Of a DNA stretch of 13,261 nt, positions 1 through 6,762 are shown piece after piece. The stretch is from NCBI GenBank assembly GCA_023413605.1, contig JAEZPL010000825.1, positions 1-13,261 on the forward strand, written 5' to 3'. Each line of letters opens with the position of its first letter. Within the stretch, counting starts at the first letter, position 1. The notes under the pieces are model-generated. The model searched no databases. It was not told where the DNA came from and worked only from the letters and a program-made list of their open reading frames with translations. This DNA comes from Pseudomonadota bacterium. Its GTDB lineage: Bacteria; Pseudomonadota; Alphaproteobacteria; Azospirillales; Azospirillaceae. Made by a program: the position numbers and the translations under genes.

Positions 1-1452
1 GTCCAGGCACGACCGGAAACGGTTGCCTCCCGCCGCGCCGCGCTGGAACTGGAGAGCTTCGTTCTGGACCGTCCGGGTCCCGAAGCGAAGCACGCTGTGC
101 TTGCCTCCGGCCGCGCCGTCGGCGCGCGCGTGGCCAGCGGGGCCGTGCGGGTGGTGACCGACGCCCACCGGCTGTCCGCCTTCCGTCCGGGTGAGGTGCT
201 GGTGGCCGACACCACAACGCCCGATTGGGAGCCGGTGATGAAGACGGCGGCGGCCATCGTCACCAACCGGGGTGGCCGCACCTGCCACGCCGCGATCGTC
301 GCCCGCGAGTTGGGCATCCCCGCGGTGGTCGGGGCCGAGCGCGCGACAGAGGCCCTGCACGACGGGCAGACGGTGACCGTCTCCTGCGCGGAGGGGGACA
401 CCGGCAAGGTCTATGACGGCACCGTGCCGTTCCGTGTGGACCGCATCGACCTCGGTCGGCTGCCGAGGCCGCAGACGCTGATCATGGTGAACCTCGGCAA
501 CCCCGACCAAGCCTTCCAGACCGGCCAGCTGCCGGTGGACGGGGTAGGGCTGGCGCGCATGGAGTTCATCATCAGCGAGGCCATCAAGGTCCACCCGATG
601 GCGCTCGTCCACCCGGAGCGCGTGGAGGACGCCGACGTGCGCGCCCGCATCGCGCGTCTGACCCGCAACCACCCGGACGGCCGTGCCTATTTCGTGGAAC
701 GCCTGTCCGAGGGGATCGGCACCATCGCGGCGGCCTTCTTCCCGCGCCCGGTCATCGTCCGTCTGTCCGACTTCAAGACCAACGAATACGCCTCCCTGGT
801 CGGTGGGCGGTGGTTCGAACCGGTCGAGGAGAACCCGATGCTGGGCTTCCGGGGGGCTTCGCGCTACGCCCACCCCGCCTACGAGGAAGGGTTCGCGCTG
901 GAATGCCAGGCGCTCGCCCGCGTGCGTGGCGCGATGGGGCTGACCAACGTGAAAGTCATGGTGCCCTTCTGCCGCCGCCTGGACGAGGCGGACCGGGTCA
1001 TCGCCGCCATGGCCCGCCATGGACTGGCGCGCGGGGGTGACGGGCTGGAGATTTACGTGATGTGCGAGATCCCCAACAACGTGCTTCTGGTGGATGAATT
1101 CGCCCGGCGTTTCGACGGTTTCTCCATCGGATCGAACGACCTGACGCAGCTCACGCTCGGCGTGGACCGCGACAGCCCGCTGGTCGCCTTCGACTTCGAC
1201 GAGCGCGATCCGGGCGTGCTGGCCTTCCTGCGCCAAGCCGTGGAAGGCGCAAAGCGCAATGGCCGGCCCTGCGGCATCTGCGGGCAGGCGCCCTCGGATT
1301 ATCCGGAGATCGCCGGATTCCTGGTGCGGCTCGGCATCACCTCGATCAGCCTGACGCCCGACAGCGTGCTCAGAACGTTGCCCGCCATCGTGGAACTGGA
1401 ACAGAGGCTCGGCCGCGCACCGCGCGACCCTGGGACGGGAGGATCGTCATGA
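1..1452 (+). CDS. ppsA: Phosphoenolpyruvate synthase, C-terminal part (5' end outside the window)
   Basis: The enzyme converts pyruvate, ATP and water to PEP, AMP and phosphate, the cytoplasmic entry to gluconeogenesis. The frame is open from base 1, so about 483 residues of a normally ~790-residue protein are visible. The first residues, VQARPETV, are the usual end of the PPDK-type ATP-binding domain. The swivelling phosphohistidine domain follows, with GGRTCHAAIVARELGIPAVV; the phosphorylated His is codon 96 (bases 286-288). The PEP/pyruvate-binding TIM barrel comes next, with GVGLARMEFI, SIGSNDLTQLTLGVDRD and the C-terminal GICGQAPSDY, whose Cys (codon 427, bases 1279-1281) is the expected proton donor. 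All key residues visible are intact. These motifs match PEP synthase rather than PPDK (GVDRDS, CGQAPSD). A GTG at 97 is only an internal codon, not a start. The stop overlaps the next gene by ATGA, so the two are probably co-translated. Confidence 0.95.
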   Translation, partial: VQARPETVASRRAALELESFVLDRPGPEAKHAVLASGRAVGARVASGAVRVVTDAHRLSAFRPGEVLVADTTTPDWEPVMKTAAAIVTNRGGRTCHAAIVARELGIPAVVGAERATEALHDGQTVTVSCAEGDTGKVYDGTVPFRVDRIDLGRLPRPQTLIMVNLGNPDQAFQTGQLPVDGVGLARMEFIISEAIKVHPMALVHPERVEDADVRARIARLTRNHPDGRAYFVERLSEGIGTIAAAFFPRPVIVRLSDFKTNEYASLVGGRWFEPVEENPMLGFRGASRYAHPAYEEGFALECQALARVRGAMGLTNVKVMVPFCRRLDEADRVIAAMARHGLARGGDGLEIYVMCEIPNNVLLVDEFARRFDGFSIGSNDLTQLTLGVDRDSPLVAFDFDERDPGVLAFLRQAVEGAKRNGRPCGICGQAPSDYPEIAGFLVRLGITSISLTPDSVLRTLPAIVELEQRLGRAPRDPGTGGSS

Positions 1453-2027
1453 AGCACGTCGTCGTTTTCGCGCACCCGCGCTCCGGCAGCTTCATCCGGC
1501 AAGCGGCGGGCGCCTATGTGGACGAACTGGAGCAATGCGGGCACGAGGTCATCGTGCGCGACCTCTACACCATGGGCTTCAACCCGGTCCTTTCGGAGGA
1601 GGAGTTGGCCGGCAAGGGCCCGGTGCCCGAAGACATCCGGCGGGAGCAGGAGATCATCGCCGCCGCCCAGGCGATCACCTTCCTGTTTCCGATCTGGTGG
1701 GCCGGGATGCCCGCCATGCTCAAGGGCTATGTGGACCGCGTCTTCACCTACGGCTTCGCCTGGGAGATGCGCGGAGAGGAGATCGAGGGCAAGCTGCACG
1801 GGCGCAAGGGGATGATCGTCACCAGTTCCGGCGCTCCGCTGGCCTATCTGGAAGCGGTTGGGGAAATGCAGGCCTTCACGGTGACACAAGACGCTGCGAT
1901 CATGGGACTGTGCGGCATCAGGGTGGTCGAGCACCTGCATTTCGACGACCTGGGGCCGCAGACCACGCCCGCGCAGATCGACGACGACATTCGCCGCATC
2001 CGCATCGCCGTGCGCAACCATTTCTGA
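1449..2027 (+). CDS. NAD(P)H-dependent quinone oxidoreductase, flavodoxin-like fold
   Basis: A 192-residue protein of the Flavodoxin_2 family (NQO/MdaB/KefF type), which carries FMN or FAD and reduces quinones or similar acceptors with NAD(P)H. The N-terminus VVVFAHPRSGSF is the first beta strand and phosphate-binding loop. The family signature PIWWAGMPAMLKGYVDRVF lies at residues 81-99, followed by YGFAW. Length is normal for the family. Its ATG overlaps the stop of the PEP synthase gene (ATGA), so translational coupling is likely. The exact acceptor cannot be told from sequence. A role in redox balance beside PEP synthase is inference. Confidence 0.88.
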   Translation: MKHVVVFAHPRSGSFIRQAAGAYVDELEQCGHEVIVRDLYTMGFNPVLSEEELAGKGPVPEDIRREQEIIAAAQAITFLFPIWWAGMPAMLKGYVDRVFTYGFAWEMRGEEIEGKLHGRKGMIVTSSGAPLAYLEAVGEMQAFTVTQDAAIMGLCGIRVVEHLHFDDLGPQTTPAQIDDDIRRIRIAVRNHF

Positions 2028-2219
2028 ACGGTGCCGGCCAGCTTCGCTCCGGTCATGGAACCGGAACGGCCTGCCGGGGCCGCTCATCGTTGCTGATCCG
2101 GGCAACATGGCGCGCTCCCTTCCCCGTCTCGGCACGCGGCCCGATCCCGCAACCTGATCCCGTTTGCCGCGGCCAGCCCACGGCCTGACGTGTTTAAGCG
2201 TGCCTTGGCGGACGCTCCT

Positions 2220-2233
2220 TTCATCCAGGTTAA
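2220..2233 (+). promoter_or_regulatory. Crp/Fnr-type box, upstream of hsp20 (distal)
   Basis: Reads TTCAT-CCAG-GTTAA. The right half matches the other boxes exactly and the left half is degenerate. No -10-like hexamer lies at the class II distance, so it may be an auxiliary site for the box at 2297. Confidence 0.4.
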
Positions 2234-2296
2234 GAGCGCCTCTGGAAACAGGAGGTGACGCTACCTCCTCATCGCCGGCCTCGGTTCGGGGGCCGC

Positions 2297-2310
2297 TTAA
2301 TCCAGGTTAA
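2297..2310 (+). promoter_or_regulatory. Crp/Fnr-type box of the hsp20 promoter
   Basis: Reads TTAAT-CCAG-GTTAA, a near-palindrome with 5-base halves and a 4-base spacer as in FNR/FixK sites, but with TTAA in place of TTGA. A -10-like GATAGA begins at 2333, exactly 29.5 bases from the box centre. That is the spacing of a class II site centred at -41.5 with a start near 2345, leaving a ~36-base leader before the hsp20 ATG. Confidence 0.55.
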
Positions 2311-2380
2311 CGTGAGCGGGCCGCATCGGGTCGATAGAGGAGCCGCCACACACGCCACCAAAAATAAACAGGAGGCATCC

Positions 2381-2965
2381 ATGGCCGAAGCAGACGTGAC
2401 GGGAAAACCCAAACAGGAAGAGAAGCCCCAGCAGGAGCCCCAGCAGGAGGTCGCCTCCACTGGCATGGCGGCTCAGCAGATTGCGGCCCGCAACCGGAAC
2501 CCGATCCTGGCGTTGCGCGACGAGTTCGATCGGCTGTTCGACGAAGCCTCATCGATGCTCCGCTTCCCCTGGAGCCGACGCTCGCCGTTCGACCTGGAAC
2601 CGTTGCTGCGCACGGAAGTGGAGGGCATGGCGTTCGCCCCGCCGGCGGAGGTCGATGAACGTGAGGGCGAGTACCGGGTGACCATGGAAATGCCTGGCAT
2701 GGACGAGCAGTCCGTGGACCTCAGTATCCAGGGCGACACTCTCTCCATCAAAGCCGAGAAGCGGGAGGAAAAGGAGGAAAAGGGCGCCAACCGTTACTTC
2801 ACGGAGCGGCGCTACGGCCTGTGCGCGCGGTCGTTCCGCCTGCCCGCCGATGTGGACCGCGACCACATCGCGGCCAGCATGAAGAATGGCGTCCTTACGG
2901 TCGTCCTTCCCAAGAGCGAGCCGAGTCAACCGGCCAAGCGGAAGATCGACATCGCTAAGGCTTGA
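2381..2965 (+). CDS. Hsp20/alpha-crystallin family small heat-shock protein
   Basis: A 194-residue ATP-independent holdase chaperone. Residues 1-30 form a Q/E/K-rich extension (KPKQEEKPQQEPQQE). Residues 40-75 are the variable N-terminal arm (ALRDEFDRLFDEASSML). The alpha-crystallin domain spans about 84-178, with PAEVDEREGEYRVTMEMPGM and the signature NGVLTVVLPK at 169-178. The tail carries an I-x-I anchor, IDI, at 189-191, needed for oligomer assembly in this family. The ATG at 2381 is chosen because ACAGGAGG sits six bases ahead of it. The longer GTG start at 2255 lacks a spaced ribosome-binding site. The gene stands under a Crp/Fnr-type box and not an evident heat-shock element such as CIRCE, suggesting low-oxygen or redox induction. 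The next gene follows after 67 bases containing a strong hairpin. Confidence 0.93.
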   Translation: MAEADVTGKPKQEEKPQQEPQQEVASTGMAAQQIAARNRNPILALRDEFDRLFDEASSMLRFPWSRRSPFDLEPLLRTEVEGMAFAPPAEVDEREGEYRVTMEMPGMDEQSVDLSIQGDTLSIKAEKREEKEEKGANRYFTERRYGLCARSFRLPADVDRDHIAASMKNGVLTVVLPKSEPSQPAKRKIDIAKA

Positions 2966-2981
2966 GAGGCAAGGAATCGTC

Positions 2982-3005
2982 GAGTGCCGGGCAACGCCGG
3001 CACTC
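2982..3005 (+). terminator. Strong hairpin between hsp20 and the zinc-ribbon gene
   Basis: GAGTGCCGG and CCGGCACTC form a perfect 9-bp stem around a 6-base loop, 17 bases after the hsp20 stop. No T run follows. It could be a partial terminator or a 3' stabiliser that raises hsp20 mRNA relative to the downstream gene. Confidence 0.55.
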
Positions 3006-3032
3006 CCACTCTCACACACCGGTAGGATTCTC

Positions 3033-3563
3033 ATGGGCGAGCAACGCCACGAGCCACATCCCAACGACCAGCGTCCGCACCCGGCCCGCCGCGACCGGCT
3101 GATCCAGGAGCATGTCCACGACCCCTACAAGCGGGCGGCCAAGCTGTCCGACCCGACGGTTTGCCCGCAGTGCGGCGCCGTCTACCACCACGGGCGGTGG
3201 AACTGGGGGCTTCCCGCCGTCGATGCCGTCGAGGAGCTGTGCCAGGCCTGCCACCGCACCAACGACCGCTACCCCGCCGGCACCCTGACACTGTCCGGCG
3301 GATTCGTCGGTCCACACCGCGACGAAATCCTGTCGGCCGTCCGCCATCAGGAACGCCTGGAAAAGGACGAGCATCCCCTGCATCGCATCATGGAGATCAA
3401 AGGGCGGGACGGCAAAGAGGGGGGCGGCATCATCGTCACGACCACGGACGTTCATCTGCCCCGCCGCATCGGCGAGGCCCTGCACCGCGCTTATGGCGGA
3501 GACCTCGACCTTCACTACGACGAGGGTGCCTATTACGCCCGCGTGGCCTGGCGGCGCGATTGA
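3033..3563 (+). CDS. BCAM0308-family zinc-ribbon protein
   Basis: A 176-residue cytoplasmic protein. Two CxxC pairs, C44-C47 (CPQCGAVYHHGRW) and C70-C73 (CQACHR), form a likely zinc ribbon. The C-terminal half (residues ~85-173) is an alpha/beta region with HRDEIL, HPLHRIMEI, VTTTDVHLPRRIGEALHRAYGGDLDLHY. This layout matches the BCAM0308 family, named after a Burkholderia protein and resembling the N-terminal part of the ribosome export factor NMD3; its biochemical role is not established. The ATG at 3033 is preceded by a modest GGTAGGAT, and the longer frame upstream overlaps hsp20. It probably shares a transcript with hsp20, as both sit on the same strand with a short gap. Ribosome or nucleic-acid binding is a guess from the zinc ribbon. 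Confidence 0.8.
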   Translation: MGEQRHEPHPNDQRPHPARRDRLIQEHVHDPYKRAAKLSDPTVCPQCGAVYHHGRWNWGLPAVDAVEELCQACHRTNDRYPAGTLTLSGGFVGPHRDEILSAVRHQERLEKDEHPLHRIMEIKGRDGKEGGGIIVTTTDVHLPRRIGEALHRAYGGDLDLHYDEGAYYARVAWRRD

Positions 3564-3609
3564 ACCGGGACCGCCGCGCCCGACTCCGACCCCAAGGAAG
3601 GAGGCTCTC

Positions 3610-3790
3610 ATGAGCACGACCGGCCTGCCCGTGTTCGACGAAACGCTCCATCTGACGAACCGCTGGCTGAAGGACCTGATGGAGCGCCTGCACACCGATG
3701 ACCGCCACCACGCCTACCGGGCGTTGCGCGGTGCTGCACGCCATCCGCGCCCATGCGGCGACGAGCTGGCGTCCCTTCCGGAGGCATTGA
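3610..3790 (+). pseudogene. DUF2267-type gene, apparently frame-disrupted
   Basis: AAGGAAGGAGG stands six bases before the ATG, the best ribosome-binding site in the window. The first ~40 residues (VFDETLHLTNRWLKDLMERL, TDDRHHAYRALR) match the start of DUF2267 proteins, whose function is unknown. The family then continues with a RAVLHALRD-like helix. Here the start frame reads GAARHPRP, while another frame reads VLHAIRAH from base 3731, as if two bases of a GCGCGCG run near 3729 had been lost. That second frame stops at 3790. The start frame stays open to 4272, but this would overlap the opposite-strand acyl-CoA ligase by over 300 bases and shows no DUF2267 similarity. A compensating shift is possible, since DELASLPEAL follows in the start frame. 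Sequencing error cannot be excluded. Confidence 0.5.
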
Positions 3791-3959
3791 CCCGTCTGAC
3801 GTCCGGCCCTCCTCTCTTGGTGGAGATCGCCCCGGTTCTGGAACGCCTCGCGCGGGAGGCGGACCGGCTGGTTGACACACCGAGAGCACGGTTCCGGTTC
3901 AGACCCGGCACATCGGTGCCTTTGGACGGATGGGTGGTGTCGTGGATGTGTATTGTCCG

Positions 3960-5720
3960 TCATTGGCCGTGCTCCGAATCAGAGGCGTTGCCCGGATGCC
4001 CTCGGCCGTCACTCCGGCCGGTTGGTGACGGTGGGCGCTGGTCTGGGATCAGGTCGCGTTTCAGGATTTTACCGATCGTCGAGGTCGGGAGCGCGGGGCG
4101 GAAGTCGATGCGCTGCGGTTGTTCGAATCGCGACAGGCGGTTGGCCAGGAAGGCGCGCAACTCCGCCATCGACAGCGAGGCACCGGGCGCCAGCACGACG
4201 AAGGCCCGGATCACCTGCCCGCGCACCGGATCGGGCTCGCCAACCACGGCGGCGTCGGCGATCAACGGATGACCCTTGATGACCGCCTCGACGGCGCGCG
4301 GGTAGACGTGCTGCCCGCCGGTGACGATCAGGTCCTTCAAGCGATCCACGATGTGGAGGTAGCCGTCGTCGTCGAGAAAGCCGATGTCCCCGGTGTGCAG
4401 ATGCCCCCCGGCCATCGCCTCGGCCGTCGCCGCCGCATCCTTCCAATAGCCGGCCATGAGCTGCGGCCCGATCACGCAGATCTCCCCGATACGGCCCTGC
4501 GGCTGCGGCGTGCGCCGGTCGTCCAGCGAAACGATCTCCACGACCGTGTTCGGGAGGGGCAGGCCCGCCGCCCCCGGCCGATTCAGCCCCTTGAAGGGGT
4601 TGCAGGTCACCACCGGCGATGCTTCCGTCAGGCCGTAGCCTTCGGCCAGATAGGCGCCGGTGAGCTGTTGGAAGCGCTCCAGCAGCAGCGGCGGCAGGCT
4701 GTCGCCTCCCGACACGCACAGGCGCAGCGACGACAGGTCGTAGCGGTTCAGGCGGGGAAAGCCGGCGATGGCCTGGAACAGGCGCGGCACGCCGCTGAGG
4801 ATGGTTGGGCGCTTGCGCTGGATGGTGTCCAGGATTTCGCGCACGTCCACGCGCGGCAGCAGGATCAGTTCCGCCCCCAGCGACAGGGCGAAGTTCATCA
4901 CTCCGGTCATGCCGAACACATGGAAGAAGGGCAGCACCGCCAGCACGCGCTCGCGCCCCGGCTCGGCGCCGGTGAACCAGCGGCGGCACTGGAGCGTGTT
5001 GGCATACAGGCTGGCATGGGTCAGGACGGTCCCCTTGGGAACCCCGGTCGTACCGCCGGTGTATTGCAGCACCGCCGCGTCGGCGCGCGGCTCCACCGCG
5101 ACGGGCCGGGGATCGCCGCGGTTGGCGAGCAGCCGTTGGAAGGGAATGTACCGGTCGTCTTTGGGGAAGCGTGCCACGTCGCGGCGCTTCAGCAGCGGGT
5201 AGAGCCAGTTCTTCGGGAAGGGCAGGGCATCGGCCATGCGCGCCACGACAATCGCCCGCAGCCGGCCCGGCCACCCCATGTGGGCGAGCGTGTCGCGGAA
5301 CGGAACGAGGTCGAGCGTCACCAGCAGCTCGGTTTCGGAATCGTCAATCTGGTGCGCCAATTCCGCCGCCGGGGCGAGGGGATTGAGGTTGACCACGGTG
5401 CCCCCGGCCTTGAGGATCGCGTGGAACGCGATGACCGAATAGGGGCAGTTCGGCAGCAGGAGCGCGACCTTGCTCCCCTTTCCGACGCCGTGCTCCTGGA
5501 AACCCCGCGCCGCCCGGTCGATCAGCCCGGCCACCTGCCGGTAGGTCGTCCGCCGTCCGTAGAAGTCGAGGCAGGGGTGGTTGGGAAATACGGCGCAGGC
5601 CTCGTCGATCAGGCTGTGCAGCGGACGTTCCGGAACGGGCGAGCGCCAGTCGAGCCCCGGCGGATAGGACGCTTCCCAGGGCAGACCCCCGTGTGCCGCT
5701 TGCATGGTCGAACTGTCCAT
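3960..5720 (-). CDS. Long-chain fatty acid (or dicarboxylate)-CoA ligase, AMP-forming
   Basis: A 586-residue acyl-adenylate enzyme that activates a carboxylic acid with ATP and transfers it to CoA. Visible motifs are the phosphate-binding loop TGGTTGVPKG (221-230), FFHVFGMTG (265-273), GYGLTEASPVV (361-371), the HTGD hinge region (442-445), DRLKDLIVTGGQHVYP (459-474), and the catalytic Lys 551 in TSTIGKILKRDL. The N-terminal PWEASYPPGLDWRSP is typical of FadD/PimA-like ligases. Length is normal, with a ~25-residue low-complexity tail. The ATG at 5720 is preferred to the GTG at 5747 because the added residues (IHKDGGGI) look like leader sequence containing AAGGACGGGGG. A Crp/Fnr-type box lies upstream at 5785. 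Substrate chain length cannot be told from sequence. Confidence 0.92.
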   Translation of the reverse strand: MDSSTMQAAHGGLPWEASYPPGLDWRSPVPERPLHSLIDEACAVFPNHPCLDFYGRRTTYRQVAGLIDRAARGFQEHGVGKGSKVALLLPNCPYSVIAFHAILKAGGTVVNLNPLAPAAELAHQIDDSETELLVTLDLVPFRDTLAHMGWPGRLRAIVVARMADALPFPKNWLYPLLKRRDVARFPKDDRYIPFQRLLANRGDPRPVAVEPRADAAVLQYTGGTTGVPKGTVLTHASLYANTLQCRRWFTGAEPGRERVLAVLPFFHVFGMTGVMNFALSLGAELILLPRVDVREILDTIQRKRPTILSGVPRLFQAIAGFPRLNRYDLSSLRLCVSGGDSLPPLLLERFQQLTGAYLAEGYGLTEASPVVTCNPFKGLNRPGAAGLPLPNTVVEIVSLDDRRTPQPQGRIGEICVIGPQLMAGYWKDAAATAEAMAGGHLHTGDIGFLDDDGYLHIVDRLKDLIVTGGQHVYPRAVEAVIKGHPLIADAAVVGEPDPVRGQVIRAFVVLAPGASLSMAELRAFLANRLSRFEQPQRIDFRPALPTSTIGKILKRDLIPDQRPPSPTGRSDGRGHPGNASDSEHGQ

Positions 5721-5757
5721 GATGCCGCCCCCGTCCTTATGGATCACCGCGGGCGCC

Positions 5758-5798
5758 AGTATGGCGGCAAGCCAAGGATTGGCCTTAATCTGCGATAA
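5758..5798 (-). promoter_or_regulatory. Candidate Crp/Fnr-type promoter of the acyl-CoA ligase
   Basis: Bases 5785-5798 read TTAAT-CTGC-GATAA on the plus strand, with half-sites TTAAT and TTATC. On the minus strand a -10-like CATACT occupies 5763-5758, 28.5 bases from the box centre and within one base of class II geometry. This predicts a start near 5751 and a ~30-base leader to the ATG at 5720. The spacer differs from the CCAG of the other boxes, so it is a weaker call. Confidence 0.4.
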
Positions 5799-5822
5799 GC
5801 AGCGTGTGCCGTCCCGACGTCG

Positions 5823-6359
5823 TCACATCATGTTGCCCGAACCGGTTTCCCCATCGAAGGGGTTGATGCCCCGATGACGCCCGGGCAGGCCCGACGCGCA
5901 ATCAAGCAGGGCGGGAATGGCCACCCGCGTCCCCGTCAGCAGAATGGACACCGTGCTCTGCCGTCCGTGAACGGACAGGGTTGATCCGCGCATGAGCGCA
6001 TCGAGCACGTCGCGCGTGAGGGGCAGGACAAGGTCGAACATGTTCGATGCGGCGACCTCGACACTGCCCTGTCCGGTCCAGCGCTGGTCGATGCTGACCG
6101 GGACGTCGTACACGGCGCCGATGGTCAGGTCGAAGTCCGTGCGCAGAAGGTGCAGCCGGAACATCCGGAAGCCGCCGGTTACCGACATCCCGATGACGGC
6201 TTCGACCTCCGGATGTCCGGAAATCCGGTATTCCGAAAGAATCAGGCACTGGCCGGCACCGTCGCTCTCCAGGCTCCATCCGACCACCCGGTCTTTGCCA
6301 TGGGCCGTGACCGGAGCAAGGCACGTCGCAGCCATCAGCAGAACAAACACGCGCCACAT
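5823..6359 (-). CDS. Small secreted protein of unknown function
   Basis: A 178-residue protein with a clear Sec signal peptide, MWRVFVLLMAATCLAPVTAHG, and predicted cleavage after about residue 20-21. The mature part looks mainly beta-stranded, with two cysteines (in AGQCLILSEY and LLDCASG) that could form a disulphide across the domain. The W-x-L start, early C-x-L and late cluster recall IalB-like periplasmic proteins, but the match is loose. The start at 6359 is chosen because GGAGAG lies seven bases before it; the upstream ATG at 6374 and codon 6488 lack a ribosome-binding site and would bury the signal peptide. It is read toward the ligase gene, but a separate box upstream of the ligase suggests independent promoters. 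A perfect TTAAC/GTTAA palindrome lies 147 bases upstream. Confidence 0.7.
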   Translation of the reverse strand: MWRVFVLLMAATCLAPVTAHGKDRVVGWSLESDGAGQCLILSEYRISGHPEVEAVIGMSVTGGFRMFRLHLLRTDFDLTIGAVYDVPVSIDQRWTGQGSVEVAASNMFDLVLPLTRDVLDALMRGSTLSVHGRQSTVSILLTGTRVAIPALLDCASGLPGRHRGINPFDGETGSGNMM

Positions 6360-6505
6360 GGATTTGCTCTCCATTGTCAGTGGACTTACCCCACGTCGAG
6401 GGTCCGCCTCGGCCGATGACGCGTCCGGCGCCAGCGGGATGGCTGCCGGGCATGACTGGTTTCGATGCGCGTTTGGGAGTGTCGGCACGGCTCGTGGCGC
6501 GCGCC

Positions 6506-6519
6506 TTAACCAGAGTTAA
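6506..6519 (+). promoter_or_regulatory. Perfect Crp/Fnr-type palindrome in the divergent gap
   Basis: TTAAC-CAGA-GTTAA is the only box in the window with two perfect complementary halves. It lies between the divergently read secreted-protein gene (minus) and permease gene (plus). On the minus strand GACACT at 6483-6478 falls at the class II distance. On the plus strand nothing better than TTTCAC is found, so it more likely serves the secreted protein. Confidence 0.5.
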
Positions 6520-6639
6520 AGCTTTGAGGAAAGGAGTGACGTTTCACAGGTCATCGGGGGATGACTCTTGCGAGAGCACACACGGCAATCGGGATCGAAC
6601 CGGTACCTCCGCTTGCTCCAGTGGGGCGTCGGGATGCAA

Positions 6640-6681
6640 CCAACCTGGATCAAGGCGCGCCAGCCCCCGCACCGCTATCCT
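6640..6681 (+). promoter_or_regulatory. Crp/Fnr-type promoter of the permease gene
   Basis: The box at 6640-6653 reads CCAAC-CTGG-ATCAA on the plus strand, which is TTGAT-CCAG-GTTGG on the minus strand: one perfect FNR/FixK half and one poor half around the recurrent CCAG spacer. A -10-like TATCCT lies at 6676-6681, starting exactly 29.5 bases from the box centre as expected for a class II site at -41.5. The predicted start is near 6688, with a ~75-base leader to the ATG at 6763. Confidence 0.5.
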
Positions 6682-6762
6682 GCTTGAATTCACCGCCGCG
6701 CGCGCAGCCCAGGACGACGTCCGAAGGACGGTGGGATTGCACGGAAGCCAGGAAGCGCCGTC

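Larger units (their letters stand above)
2028..2380 (+). other. Non-coding leader region ahead of hsp20
   Basis: There is no convincing gene in these 353 bases. An in-frame GTG at 2255 would extend hsp20 by 42 residues, but it has no spaced ribosome-binding site and would place a Crp/Fnr-type box inside coding sequence. The gap holds two such boxes (2220-2233 and 2297-2310). It also holds a short inverted repeat, GGAGGT..ACCTCC, at 2251-2268, and a weak hairpin CCGGT..ACCGG near 2050-2066 just after the oxidoreductase gene, without a T run. Confidence 0.6.

Noticed and set aside
2255..2380. Extended hsp20 start at GTG 2255
   Set aside because: The ribosome-binding sequence touches the codon, and the extension would encode the regulatory box; ATG 2381 has an ideal site.
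4119..5798. 559-residue plus-strand ORF opposite the acyl-CoA ligase
   Set aside because: Shadow of the GC-rich ligase gene; no recognisable motifs and no fitting ribosome-binding site.
6590..6601. GGTTCGATCCCG on the minus strand, identical to a tRNA T-loop
   Set aside because: No acceptor, D or anticodon stems can be built around it. It could be a leftover attachment fragment, but no integrase or repeat supports that.
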